This document shows positions 1-12,146 of a DNA stretch of 64,000 nucleotides, piece by piece. Made by a program: the position numbers and the translations under genes. Each line of letters starts with the position of its first letter. The stretch's first letter is position 1. This stretch comes from Diplocarpon mali (lineage: Eukaryota; Ascomycota; Leotiomycetes; Helotiales; Drepanopezizaceae). The DNA is taken from positions 5,987 through 69,986 of the forward strand of contig JAENRP010000016.1 in the NCBI GenBank assembly GCA_024741835.1, given 5' to 3'. The notes under the pieces are model-generated. The model made no database searches. It saw only the letters and a list, made by a program, of their open reading frames with translations, and had not been told where the DNA came from.

Positions 1-1059
1 CACAGTCGAGGGCTGCTTGCACCACACCGATACAGCGACCCGTACACGACAAGGAATACGATGCTTCCTTACATGTCGGCACAAGGCAGACCTTTATCCT
101 AGGCGATGGAATCAGGCGACTCTGGACTCTTGATTCGGTTCTGGATTCTATTCTTACCCCGACCTTATTCCTGTTTCTATTCTGGGCCGGACCCGGGACT
201 GGTCCGGATCGGATGTGGCGTTGGCGTGTGGCTCCTCCGTCGTGTGGCAGACCGGATCAAGGCTTCATTCACGGCATCTGCCAGGACCTCAGCGAGTGAG
301 TCGGTTGTTTTTCTCGCTGGGTTTGCCGTGGTGACGCTCCGCTGGCTCTCCGGGGGCCACTGCCGTGGAGGCCGTCCAGCGTCGTCCCCGGGGCCCGGTT
401 GCTGTGTTTCCATGTCCTTGGGTTGGCTTTGCTGACGTCCGGGGCGGCCTCCAAGCAGCGGAGCGTCACCGTAGCAAAACCGACGCGAGACAAGACGCTG
501 TTGCTCGTGAGATCCCAACCGTATTGTGTATGGGCGGTCAGGTGAGGCTTGCTTGCTAAGCAGACATAGTCTCCCTGGGCAGCGAGGCGACCACGTGCAG
601 CCATGAGGATATATCGACCCTCAAACTACAGAGCAGTCGTCTACGCCCCACCCTGATCCCACGCGCCTCTTCTGCCTGGGCGCCACGCACCGGATGCACC
701 GTGATATGATGCACCATGATATGTATGTGCGCGGGCGCGAATTCTGACCGAGTGCACCGTCATACTGTACGCGTGCCGGCACGACAGTTCGCGCCGCGGG
801 TACCTGAGCGGTGCCGGTACCGGTACCTGTCCCGACTCACGGCTCGGGACTCGGGACTCGGGACTCGGGACGTCTCACCAGCCGCGGCCTGCTGGAGGAA
901 GCACGGCATTTCTGTGCGTTCCATTTCTCGCACCGGCTGGCATTCCTTCTCGTTCCATCCCGGGTCATCTCATCTCGCCTCTGGCTTCGGAGCAGCGGCT
1001 CGAGGCTCGGCGGCTGGGGGCATGGCGGGGTTTGCTACTCTTCGGTCCATCAATCACGC

Positions 1060-1375
1060 AAGCAAGCAACCAGTGAATCAATCAGTCAACCAATCAGTCA
1101 CTCCGTCAGTCAATCTGTTTATCAATTAAGCCACTATCAATCAGTCAGTCGGTCAATCTATCAGTCAATCAATCAGTCAATCAATCAGTCAATCAATCAG
1201 TCAATCAATCAGTCAATCAATCAGTCAATCAATCAGTCAATCAATCAGTCAATCAATCAGTCAATCTATCACTCAATCTATCACTCAATCTATCACTCAA
1301 TCTATCACTTAATCTATCACTCAATTAACCACTCAATCTATCTATCAATCAATTAGTCTACCAATCAAGCAACCA
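1060..1375. repeat. 12-bp minisatellite (AGTCAATCAATC-type)
   Basis: A tandem array built on CAAT/CAGT tetranucleotides. Its most regular part, about 1160-1265, repeats AGTCAATCAATC with little change; from about 1268 the unit shifts to ACTCAATCTATC. Because 12 is a multiple of 3 and this frame has no stop, the array gives a long false reading frame of Ser-Ile-Asn-Gln repeats on the + strand. Confidence 0.9.
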
Positions 1376-1504
1376 AGCAATCCAAGTAATTGATGGTCCA
1401 TCAATCATCACCCCAGCCCCAGAGCCGCTTGAGCAGCGAGCAGCACAGTGCGTGCCATGCAGCTTCAACGTTCCCCCGGGTTTTTCTGTTTCTATTCTCA
1501 GCAT

Positions 1505-1565
1505 GGCTTCGCTTCGCTTCGCTTCGCTTCGCATCGCTTCGCATTTCTCACTTGCTTCGCTCAAT
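1505..1565. repeat. CTTCG pentanucleotide repeat
   Basis: About five perfect GCTTC/CTTCG units followed by imperfect copies with CATCG and CACTTG. It is a simple sequence repeat inside non-coding GC-rich DNA. Confidence 0.85.
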
Positions 1566-4500
1566 ATGATCCTTGCCCGCACCTCTACGTCAACATCGAA
1601 TCAGCATCAACCGAGAACCCATGCCCCTTCACCTGAGCGCATCGCTTCCGAGCCACCCACAGTCACGATTGGCCGTCCATACGGTACAGCGTCCAGGCGA
1701 CAGCAAAAGAGCCCCGAAAAAAACATGAAACCGGGCGTCCAAGCGCGGCCATGTCATTGGACGGCGTCCAGACGCTGCACGTCAACCGCGTGCTAGAAAT
1801 AGCATCAAACACCCGCTCGATCGATAGGCCGGCAGAGCAAGATGATGTGCTTCCCCTACGAGTCCCTGTCCGCGCTACACAGGTCGGAGTCTTGTTCAAG
1901 CGTCCTCTACTCGTAGGAATACTTGGCTTCCCGCGGAGCGGTGAATGGATCCGGGCGTTTAGCTCATCGCCCCCATTTGCTCTCTCGCGTCGTCCTCGGC
2001 TTCGTGTTCACGGCGTCTTGCGCACGGCATGTTCGGTTCTCTCTGCTTTGTATGTTGACCTATGCCGGTCTTCGGCTTGCACATCCCAGCCCCTACCTCC
2101 CTCGCCAGGTTCCACGTCTGCTCGGAGGATTTCTCAATGGCCAAAGGAGCTCGAGCTGATAGAGCACACCCAATCCTATCCTCACATACCCAAGCCAACC
2201 CCAGCCCCTCGAGCGGCATCAAAGCGCGCGCCTGAGATACAACCCTCGCCTGTCTCCCTCGCCTGTCTCCCTCGCCAAGCCATCCGAGCCGGATGGGCCA
2301 TCAGCATCAACAACAGTGCGGTGCGGTGCGTTCTGCAATCGTCAATGCGCTGCACGTCCCAAGCCCAAGATTTCAGAAACAGGAGCAATCATCTCTCTTC
2401 CTGCCCCCAAGACACCTCACCCCGGCCGAGTCACATGGGAAGATCGGCGTCGACTAGACCTGGCGGAGAGAGACGCTTCCCGGATCAAACCGGAAATCTT
2501 TGATGGCAGGATGATTGAGCCGCCTTCAGGTGTCTGACGTCCGGGCAAGCCAGGCCAGGCATACTCCCAGAGCAGATCACAGCGCGGCCGGTTCCCGCTC
2601 GCCACTACACACTGCTGTAGAAGAGCACTGTGCAGTAGAGGGGGGTGGTAAGGGCTAGTATGTTCTACATATGAAACCAGGCCTCGCGCCCCCCCCCAGC
2701 AATGTCTCCGGCCCTGTCCTAGGTTCTGGTGACGGTTTCTGGCAGATGTCGTGCACGCTGCCCGGATTTGCATTGGGTCTGGATCTGGACGTGGCTCGGG
2801 ATGAGTAGGATCAAGCCACCCCGGGCTCGGTTAAAAGCAATGTTGACGTTAGCCTCAAACATTCCCGCTCTGCTTTGCTGGTGCTCTGGTGTTTGGGATT
2901 CTCCGATCTACGGGTCGTGCGTCTTCTCCTGCTTGTTCGGGTTCTTTGTCTTTGTCTTGTCTCTGGCGCGCGGTCAGGGTATCTCTCCAACCAATCTTTT
3001 CGGCCCCCTTCTGCTCCTTTCGTTATATGGACGGATCATGCATCGCATTGGTCGAACCCATCTTCTGGTTCAAGCGCTTGATCTGGAGCTGGGTCTTGCG
3101 CGTAGCGGCTGGCATGGTCTCCCAGGCGGGAAAAACAGGTCTGCCGGTCAGTGTGCCCGCCAGTGCATGATGGGTTCGGGGAAGGGTATCCCTCTCTTTC
3201 CCTCTCTTTCCCTCTCGTTTGGAAATCAGGGTTCGTCCATGGTCCGGCACTTGACGAGAAGCCAAGTCGGAAGAGGCAGGCGATCAGTTCGGGCTCATGA
3301 TGCGCTCATGGTGGGCGCTCTCCATCTCCGGGTTGCCTCCCGAGTAGACTTCGACGAAGTGCTCAGCCAATGAAAATGGGTGAGGGGAGGTGGCCGGTCC
3401 ATTCATGCGTGGAGGGCTCCCACTTGCATCTCTGTCCTGTCTGTCCCTCTGCTGCTTCATTCCCACTCTATCTGTCTCTCCCTGCCAACTTTCCGCACTC
3501 TTGCTGTGCATCTCCATTGCTCATCCCTCGCCTCCTCTCCCCCTCGTTGCCCCCCGCTCCTCCTTCTCTTACCCGATCCACCCATCCTAATCACTTCCAC
3601 TGGTCTTTCTGCCGCTGCTCCTGCCCTCTCCCGCCCCCGGATCGCCCCCTTCAAGCACCACCCCCACCCCCCTCCGTCCTCCTGAAACCGCCCCCAAAGC
3701 CCAGCGAAGCTTGCAAAGCTTGCGCTCGGGTCTGCCCGGCACCGGCATGGCCAGGTGAAACCCGGGCGTGGGCTCACCTGTTTTGTGTTTTGGATGTGCA
3801 CTGGGATCTCTGGCCAAACTTGTGGGTTGGAGGCGCGGCCGCGGAGGGGTGTGGATGTGGATGGGAGCTGGTCTGGCCTTCGGGGCTCGGGCTCGGGCAT
3901 GAGCATGGGCGTGGGCGTGGGCGTGGTCAAAGGCGTGGTGGCAACAGGATATGCTGGAGTTGGAAGGGAAGGGAAGGGACGGGATCACCGGTGTAGCGCA
4001 GAACAGGGCAAGGCCTGGGAGAGCTGGTGAGAGAGGATGGGGAGAGAGTAGGGTGGTGAATTGTTGGCTGTGGAGGTCCACTGCATTATGTATGCGCTGC
4101 GTCTTGTGCCTAGACGATCATGCAGCTGTGCAGTGTGCAATGTATGCTCTCTCGAGGCAGGTCGGGGAGAGATGTGGGAGAAGTCGATGTGGGTCTGCTG
4201 GCACCTGGATCTTGAGATTTGCTCTTCCCCCTCTTACTCTACACACGTGTATGTACATGTCCGCATCTGCTCTGCCCCATCTTCCCTCCTCTGCTCCCCT
4301 CCCCTCCCCTCCCCATCCACTCAACCCATAGCCCCTCGTCAAAAACCCCCCTCTGGCGAAAACCCCACTCCCCGAAGCCCGAGATGCGTCCGCGCCTCTC
4401 CCCTTCTCTCTGGCGAACGGGTCTATAGACTCGCGCCATTCCCGAACCTTGCAGCGTCCATACCACCAGGCATGCTCCATCGAGACTCTTACGCGTGGAC

Positions 4501-4660
4501 ATACGTTCCTCGCGAGGTTGGCGGGGAAAATAGAGCTAGGCGTGGCTTTTCCTCTCTTTCTTTTTCTTTCGTCGTGCTTGGTTCTAGACTTTTGTCATGC
4601 TTTGCTGGTTCTAGACGGCGTAGCAGCGGAAGAAGAGGCTATTCTGTACTTTGATATATG

Positions 4661-7600
4661 AGAGACGAAGACAACTCCTTGTGTGTTTACTATTTAGCCG
4701 AGTATGCCGATGGTTGCCGATTCCGTAAATAAGAGCGGAACCCCTATACGTGAGGTGAGAGCTATCCCTTCAAGTCTCGGGCGGGTATGTTCTTGGGAGG
4801 TGCGTTGGTGAGGAGAGTCGCGTAGGCTCTCTATTCCAAGACAAGCCTCGCCGAGTGCGGTTTATTTCACATCGAGCGTCTTGCTATGCGGCGGCAGCGC
4901 TTGATCACGACTCTTCTTACCGACGTGATGTGAAATTATCGAAATGTGTCCTTCTCCTTGTTTACGATAACCTGCCTTTTCCCCCTTGGAATCCTTCGTG
5001 AAGTCTTCCTCTATTCGTAGGTATGTATTTAGGTAATGCTAGAGTATGCAAGTAGAGGTCGAAAGTACAGGGAATTTATAAAAGAGGTGGTGTGAGAGAT
5101 TTTTCGGTTCGATGCTTTTGAAACGTGCTGGCTTTATTCAATTTAGGATTGAATGATTCCATGGTCGAAAGGACTCCGTCTCGGCTCTGCAGTCTCTTTA
5201 GAAGAACCTGTAGGTTCGTAGGAGATACCGCGTCTGGGTGTTGGGTCGTCGTCTCCCTCGGATTTGGCTTGTGTGGACGGGAACAGCCGCGTTTTGTATT
5301 TTATGTTGTACTCTTGCTTGACTTGCTTATATATCGGTAGTTTGATACTGGAGATTATCGTGAAATGTGTTTCTAGTTACTAGCTGTTATTCTTAACGTA
5401 GTTGTCGGTTTTTATACCATACATTTCTTGCTGCTATCATGTAGCGCTCTAGTCAAAAGGCTCTGTGTTGGTGCAAAACAGCCATTTGGCGAATATCAGT
5501 CGGTGGTGGCTGTATGTGGTACACGCCGTACACATACTTGCTTGGTCCTAAGTCGAGAGGAAGCTCGCCGTCTGGTCCTACTCGCTTCGCGAAACCAAGC
5601 CGCTGCTGCAGCGACTCCGCTGATGTGTCTACAGCACGTGGGCCCAGCTCTTGCGGGCCGTTTCCTGCGAGGGGTAAAGTGGTCGAGCAATCTGAGCTGC
5701 TGGAGCCAGGCGTCGATTCTGGATTGTGGGCTGCGGGGAGCATCTAAGCAGCGGCGGGCGTATAGGAGGTGTGGACTTTGACGATCCAGGGAAGAGCGTG
5801 GGCTGAGGGGGACGGTTCGCTCAAGCTCGCTTAATGGGTTAGGGGGTTTGTTTTTATATGGTGAGAAGGAGAAGGGGGGTAAGAGGCTTTAGTGCCGTGC
5901 TATTTATGCCGAGAGATAGAAAATCCGAAGTATAGCAATCGCTAACGAGTGCAATATACCTACCGACTGCATTCATCGGTCCCCAGGAAAAGAAGCAGCC
6001 TCCAGTCTGGAGATGGGTCCTTGCCTTCTCACTTAGTCTAACTAACCATCGTAGTCCTGAGCAAGACGGGTTGCGAGGAAACACTCTCGGAAACCCGCGC
6101 GAGAGATCGCAGCTGTTCTCGGCTTTCTGCTGTGCTGGAGCAGTGCCCGGTTCGCGGGACCAACGCTGGCTATTCCAGTACCAAATCGACTCTGTTAGGG
6201 GGTAGATCTGGACGGAGGGTGGCTGTGACTATGGAGACGATCATGACCGGCTACACCGGAGGTTATTTGCTGGTATTTTCTCCCTGCAAACTGCTGTGAA
6301 GATGTTGACTTGGATATACAGGGCGCTCACTAGCTGGGTACCTTTTAGCCGCGCGCGGTGGTGAACACAGCACCTTGAAAACATACCATCCTGCGATCTT
6401 CTTCGCAGGGTCTATGGCAGTCTGTGCTGCAATTCTGGTTAGGGCGATGAAGGTGATGCTGAATAAGAATGGCTTTAAAAGGCTACATTTGGTGCTTCAG
6501 AGATCTCTCTTATTTTAAAGAGACAATGACAAGCTTTTGAACAAAATTTCGAACTCAAGACGATGTTGTAGAGATTTGACAACTGTAACAGAAAGTATGG
6601 GCCAATGGTATTCGGAATCGATGGTTTTAAACCCGTCTGATGGCGTGAGATATGTATTGGTGTTTGCAAACATATCAAAACCCAGCTCTGCTAAATTACT
6701 TCGCGAAGCTGGTCTCAGTTGCATTAGTAAAGAAACAAAGGGGAAAACATAACAAGAGGAGGGTCTTCCAGAGAACCAAAACAAAAGAGGAAGCACCACA
6801 ATCGGGCAAGCCTCGAGGGAGAGTTGGGAACAATACCCAAGTTGGAGGTGTATTCGGAGGTTGTTGACGTTTCGCGCCTTCTGGTGCGTATCGTTGGTTT
6901 CTAAAGTACATAGTGGTCTGGTTTTTATCCCTCATCTGGCACATGCCAATCATATGACTTCCTATCACGAGACCTCTTCGTTTTAAGCCCTCTATACTAG
7001 TTCTGCGTTATTAACCCAAAATCAATGTACAAGGTAGCTCGTTTCTGATTTCATTCATAGACGCATTATATACTACGTGTATTTCTTACTACCAAATTGT
7101 CTGATTTTATGCAGTTTCGGTGTCGGATTATTTGACTTGAATGGCAAGCAGCTTACGAAACATAAAAGCGAGCTTGAAAGGGAGTGTTCTACGTCAGTAC
7201 AATAGCTAGAGTATAAACGAGGTATGAAGCAAGAGATGATACAGAATATGCGATTATCATTTGACTATACTATGATCATTCGGTGCCTTGGGAGTCGGAA
7301 AAGTCGGTTTTAAAGTTATAACAGTAAGGCAATCCATAAGAACGTGATTGAGAACTAATAAAAGGTTGTGTACAGGTATCTTCGATTGGATAGTCACGTA
7401 CTAGTAGCCATAATTCTGCTGTAGATCTTCGTTCTACGCATCATAGTAAGATCATAATCGTGAGTTGCGCTTCTCTTAACTAGCCTCCAACCCCCTATTG
7501 CTAGTTGGCAGAGGGAAGCACAAGTAACAACTAAAAGAGAATAATTAGAACTAGGCTCCTTAGCAGATTTTTAATCTCCTGCTAGTTGCTGCTGGTGTTT

Positions 7601-8640
7601 TTAAATAGTTATACTGAGGCCTGCGCTAAGGAAGTTAAACCGCGTTATTGTTGTAAAGCCAACTTCCTCATTATTTTTTCAAGTAAAGCGAAGCTCGCAA
7701 GCTCGTATTCACAAGAACAGATCTACGGTATAGAATCTATAATTTTCTCAAGTAAACACCATGTGTGTTACTATACGTACTTGACTTACGACTACAGAGA
7801 TTCCACAGCTGAGCCTTAATACTGCTTTGTTAAAACTGCGTTGTAAGACTGTATCTAAGAGGGAGACGACAACTCGATACTTGTACGCGGTATCTCTTGT
7901 GAACCTCTAGCTCTCTTGAAGTCTGCGAAGCTAAGATTAAGTCCCTTGAAAGCCGAGAGCATACTCCTAGGCATTCCGAAGTAAAAATAAACACTTTTAA
8001 ACTAAGCGATGGAAAAAAAATCCTTTAGCCTTTTCCGCATATACTCTACTCTCGACCTTTACTTGCGTATTCTAGATTTATTTATAATACATAACTATAA
8101 CTAAAGGAATCAGTTAATAATAGATGAAAATAAGGCAGCTTATAGTATGGAATGAAAGAGCAGAGGAAAAGGATATATTATAAAGCTAATATGAATTAAT
8201 AAGGTTTGAGGTCAGATAGCTGCTAATAAATAGCGAGACCCTCAATAAGTCACTAAGTAGATAATCGTAACTGCGTAAAAAGACGTTCGCAGCCTAGGAT
8301 AAGAGGATCAGAATAGACTGAGGGCAATTTATTAGCCCTATCCGCTAACGCAATCTCGTAAAATAACGTTTAAGCTTAAAATCTAAAGTCTCTTTTTCGA
8401 CTCAGGTATGAAAAGAGACTCTTACCTAAGGAATCAAGCAGGACTACGCACTAAAAAGTGAATCGCGAGGGGTTTTTTGTATTTTTCACCTTAGGTTTTA
8501 ATTACGGCTATAGCGTTTCTCACTTATGCTCTGTAGTTTTGAAGTCATATGGTATGTTAAGAGGAAAAATATTCAAGAACAGTTCCGAATTACCAGACAA
8601 GCAGTAAATAAAAGCACTATGACGCAAAGCAGGGGACCCT
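4661..8640. other. AT-rich eroded region without genes
   Basis: Base composition falls abruptly after about 4660 and recovers at about 8640, just before the chromodomain gene. All frames are broken by many TAA and TAG codons. A less AT-rich island at about 5430-5830 shows no recognisable protein. The pattern fits a repeat-rich segment eroded by C-to-T mutation (RIP-like), but no transposase or reverse transcriptase motif survives that I can name. Confidence 0.6.
5095..5240. repeat. Decayed dispersed repeat, copy A
   Basis: This stretch aligns by eye with 33550-33705 over about 140 bp in the same orientation. It shares blocks such as TCGGCTCTGCAG and a GTTC..GGAGA..C.GCGT tail. Many of the differences are C/T and G/A transitions and copy B carries a small insertion. 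The parent element is unknown. Confidence 0.6.
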
Positions 8641-8686
8641 GCAATCTCGCGTCCGGCCGACGCGTCAAGCGGAATTCCAAAGCCTC

Positions 8687-10108
8687 ATGTTTACCCCTTG
8701 GACAACCGTGAAAGCCTCATACACAATGCCAGCCCAATTCGAAAATCTCCCGTACGAGATCCGCGAGGAAACATCCATCGTGGCTCGCGACACTGCCCAA
8801 TCGCCTCAAGTCGTCGAAATCTGCTTCAAACGTGGGGAGGGCGTGACTAAGCCAACTCCACAGGTCGCCAACTCCTCATCCACGTCGCCAACCAAGCATA
8901 ACGCGGGCTCCGCGAAAACTGCTGAGAGGCCGCGCACAGGAAAGAAAGAGAAGCTCAAGACCTACCGATATCCACATCTCCCATCCTACAAGGCTTCTCC
9001 CAGACGGAAGTGCGCCCGAGCAATACCCAGCCAGCCAACGTCCATCACGATCCAGCCTCGACCATCCTCCAGGGAGATATCCTCAGAGACAATCCCTTCA
9101 AAGAGCCCCGAATACCTGGAGACAACAAGTCGCTCGCCATACCGAGCGAAGCGGCCACAAGAGCTAGCGACACCTGCACCGTTGAGAGACCACTTCGCAG
9201 ACTGGGCGGACTTGGAAGGCATCGACTGGGAACCACTGCTAGAAGAGTCGAGCCCGCCAGAAACGTTCACCGTTCCGCCAGTATTCGAACCATGCGACGA
9301 GCTACCATCTTCGCCATCCAGACCGTCTTTCATCGACCTGCAGAAGTTTTTCCATATCAACGCGGTAGAGAATGAAGCATGGGATCTGAATAATACACAG
9401 GATACGGCGTCAAGAGGGCCAGGTCATATTTCCAAGCAGGGACAGAAGGATGGCGATGTTAAGCTTCTTCTGCAGGAGCAGTTGCAGACAGACCTAAGCA
9501 ATCGATTCGAGGGCGATGGCAGCAAGCAACGATCGAAGCGCGCACCCAAGGTAGCGAAACCCGACAAAAGTCTTGGCAGGAAGAGATCGAAGCGCGCACC
9601 CAAGGTAGCGAAACCCAACAAAGGTCATAGCAAGAAGAGATCGAAGCGCGCGCGTTCGCCCGACACAGCAGACCCAGATGGAGAGCGGACGGTCCAAGAG
9701 CTTGAACTGGAGGCGGGTGAGGATCCACAGAGCCATGGCGTTCCTGCAGAGTTCATGGCTCAGCGGGTAGGTATCGGTGGAAGACAACTCCTCGTCAAGT
9801 GGAAGAGCTATCCGGAAGAGAAAGACTGGACCTGGGAATTGGAGAGCGAGCTGCTGGAAAGTTTCCCTGACTTAGTCGGGGCATGGAAGAAGCGGAAACG
9901 CGAGGGCGAGGATGAAACCGGAGCGCCGCTTGAATATGTTGTAGAGAAGATCCTGGGCAAGAGGAAGCGGAAGGGCTTGCCTCATTACCTTGTGAAGTGG
10001 GAGGGCTACGCAGATGCCAAAGATCGCACCTGGGAGCCCTGTGACCGGCTGGCTGTGGATGTTCCAGAAATTGTTGCCGCCTACGAAAGCAAGAAGTCCA
10101 AGAAGTAG
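8687..10108 (+). CDS. Tandem chromodomain protein
   Basis: Single-exon gene of 473 aa, or 460 aa from the second ATG at 8726. The C-terminus carries two chromodomains in tandem: about residues 350-405 (LLVKWKSYPEEKDWTWE) and about 414-470 (EYVVEKIL, HYLVKWEGY, RTWEP). The second is the more canonical and keeps the aromatic positions that bind methyl-lysine in HP1-type domains. Before them lies a basic region with an 18-residue repeat (RSKRAPKVAKP.K) encoded by 54-bp units starting at 9531, 9585 and 9639. The N-terminus after the second Met reads FENLPYEIRE...VVEI, which resembles the start of a 2EXR domain. A nuclear, histone-tail-binding role is expected from the family but the target is unknown. 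There are no transposon domains, so a retroelement integrase tail is unlikely. Confidence 0.85.
   Translation: MFTPWTTVKASYTMPAQFENLPYEIREETSIVARDTAQSPQVVEICFKRGEGVTKPTPQVANSSSTSPTKHNAGSAKTAERPRTGKKEKLKTYRYPHLPSYKASPRRKCARAIPSQPTSITIQPRPSSREISSETIPSKSPEYLETTSRSPYRAKRPQELATPAPLRDHFADWADLEGIDWEPLLEESSPPETFTVPPVFEPCDELPSSPSRPSFIDLQKFFHINAVENEAWDLNNTQDTASRGPGHISKQGQKDGDVKLLLQEQLQTDLSNRFEGDGSKQRSKRAPKVAKPDKSLGRKRSKRAPKVAKPNKGHSKKRSKRARSPDTADPDGERTVQELELEAGEDPQSHGVPAEFMAQRVGIGGRQLLVKWKSYPEEKDWTWELESELLESFPDLVGAWKKRKREGEDETGAPLEYVVEKILGKRKRKGLPHYLVKWEGYADAKDRTWEPCDRLAVDVPEIVAAYESKKSKK
9531..9655 (+). repeat. 54-bp coding repeat in chromodomain gene
   Basis: The motif GATCGAAGCGCGC starts at 9531, 9585 and 9639, giving two full 54-bp units and a partial third. 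Each unit encodes an 18-residue basic, AT-hook-like Lys/Arg/Pro segment. The first two units are nearly identical, so the duplication is recent or kept homogeneous. Confidence 0.9.
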
Positions 10109-10235
10109 CGTTTTGCCCCGCTGACCTTGCGAGTATCTTCGCGCTCGCATTCTTGCTTTTATTTCACTTGATACAGATGGATTTCCTTGTCATATAAGAT
10201 GTTTCCACAAATTTGGTCTTTCATCACGCTGCAGG

Positions 10236-12146
10236 CTATATCTGTTGCCCTATTGCTAGCACAGGTGGGATCTGCTCAAGTCTCCCTTTCCAAAGGGTCT
10301 GTAACTGACCACGACACGCCTGGTCATACATGAAAAATTTCAACAACGTCTCGTTTATATCCCGCCACTCGATCCATCCCCTTGTTATGGACGAATCCAC
10401 AAGCCGCGCTGCATGTGACTCGAACTCTTGCGAACCAAAGTGGTCACCCTGGAGTAAGGACCGGAAAACCCCACCGACAGACATCCCCCATTCATGAGCA
10501 TCCCCTGCCCAAATCCTCTCAAATCTTTCAAGGAATATGCCATTTTGAGGTACATTATACTCAGATACGAGGGACGTGTATATCAAAGCTACTAAGTACA
10601 GAGACTGCAGAACGTACCGCCTTCGACTCTTACATCCTTCAATACGAGGAAGGCGTATCCACTGGTGTAACGCTGTGTCGATTCGAGCAACATTGTTGGA
10701 GACTTCATGACGCTGTGCATCCGACGCAGAATCCGATCGAGACACGGTCGTCATGAGACTCATCCCAGAGAGAACGCTCATGAGCTCTCCGTACAGATCA
10801 TAGCTTCCGGAGAGGTTGGAGAGGATGTCTGCTGGGACGCCGTCTGGGTCTGTGTGGGGTAGCTCACTGCGGTGCTTTAGCGAGAAACGCCTTCGGCTTA
10901 AAAGATAACATGAAGCGGCAAAGTCGACCCTGGTGTTTGGTGAGTACGCCCGCCTGAAGACATGTAGCTGGACCTTACCAAGATATCATAGCGTGTACCT
11001 GGGGCTCTGTGTGTCGGATTGACTCGAGACCTCCCTCGAGGTCGAGCATGATCGCTAGGCCATTCACTACATCGACATTTTAGTTTCATGCTCATATAGA
11101 CAGAGGAATTTGATGCATGTCCTAGATTCCAACCCGCGACGAGTGGGATCGCTTACTGTGCACATTTAAAGCCTCTGGCGTGCCGAAAAGGAGCTAAATG
11201 ATGTCAGTTTACCTCGGGTGGGAACTCAGCGCGTCAAGGCCCATTCAACTGACCTCCAGTCCTGCAAGTAGGGCGACGGATGATAGGCACTCGCTTGAGA
11301 AATCTGATTTCCAGTCCGAGATTCTCTGGTTCACGAGCCTGATGGCAATGGCATGATGCTGAATCCCATCTTTCGAGTTCTGCAATCCACGCATGCTAGC
11401 AATGTCATTTGCCGCCGCCGACAGAAGGACATGGAACCCAGGTTCCCCGACGAGGCTCGTTTTAAAGACAATCATCTTCACAGGCTGATAATTTCCACGA
11501 TTGTGACGACCGTGGCCTGCGAAGCTTAGCGGAACAAGTCCAAAGATGACTCCATCACATGATTATTAGCCGCTATCCTCAGGTAACGGTAGCAGGAGGC
11601 CAAGCATACAGTGATACAGGAGTCTCTGCTTCTCGGGACTTAATTTCACGGGAAATTCAGCAAAGGGAAACGTGTGGCTCATCGATCTCGGGAGTACGAT
11701 TGGGCTACCTCGAGTCGAGATCTGGCCAGAGATCATATCGACTTTGGTCTCCTCGCGAGGGTGAGGAGTCGCAACATCCACGAGGGAAGTGGTTGTGCTC
11801 TCTTGCGAGCCGATGTTCGATGCTCGTTTTGTGGTCTTTGAGGTCTGCTTCCCGCCGCTGAGTAGGGCCTCAGCCGCTTTCTGCCTTCGGAAGCCTCTCG
11901 TCACATGAGCTCGGGCACGCTTTCGAGCGGTAGAATCGCCGTGCGGTATCCATTCGAAGCCTTGAGGTTGAGTCGGTGCCGGTGCGGTCTCTCCGAGTGT
12001 CGTACTTGCTGCAGGGGCAATCGCAGGTCCTATCAATCAGATATGTCAGCCATGGGCGTCTTCGTACCTTTCTCGTCCCGTCTCTTCTAGTATTTCCCCG
12101 TCTTGCTGAACTGCATCATACCTTCAAGCGCGGTATTTTTATCCAT
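10236..12146 (-). CDS. Fungal-specific transcription factor domain protein (no Zn cluster seen)
   Basis: A six-exon model keeps one frame throughout and gives 508 aa: 12146-12122, 12029-11610, 11516-11254, 11193-11157, 11066-10979, 10929-10236. All introns are GT..AG and 49-93 bp long. The N-terminal part has RKRARAHVTRGFRRQK, matching the RxxVRSHVMxxYxRxK motif common just before the fungal transcription-factor C-terminal domain (Fungal_trans_2/DUF3468 type). The rest follows that family: LLSAAA, an LLFGT..ALNVHMNGL segment, LEGGLESI and HAMISWVDFAA. There is no Zn2Cys6 cluster, so it may act as a partner or co-regulator rather than bind DNA itself. The first ATG is chosen because the next exon lacks one and the splice phases fit. 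Family assignment is firm; exon borders are moderately sure. Confidence 0.75.

Larger units (their letters stand above)
1..4660. other. GC-rich intergenic region, no supported gene
   Basis: No reading frame here resembles a known protein family; open frames are short or exist only because simple repeats lack stops. The stretch is dominated by low-complexity DNA: an 8-bp GGACTCGG-type repeat near 845-870, a long 12-bp minisatellite at 1060-1375, a CTTCG pentanucleotide run at 1505-1565, a 14-bp duplication at 2249-2278, CTCTTTCC repeats near 3190-3215 and long pyrimidine-rich tracts at 3440-3680 and 4200-4400. Such CT-rich tracts are common in fungal promoters and long 5' leaders, so part of it may be regulatory or transcribed, but nothing in the sequence proves this. 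Confidence 0.6.

Noticed and set aside
811..1356. 181-codon frame with Ser-Ile-Asn-Gln repeats
   Set aside because: The frame exists only because the 12-bp minisatellite contains no stop codon in that frame.
3370..3996. 208-codon Pro-rich frame
   Set aside because: It is produced by a long pyrimidine tract, with an equally long frame on the opposite strand. No family pattern is visible.
5828..5850. GGGTTAGGGGG, similar to the telomere repeat TTAGGG
   Set aside because: It is a single copy inside AT-rich DNA. A telomere or interstitial telomeric tract would need several units.
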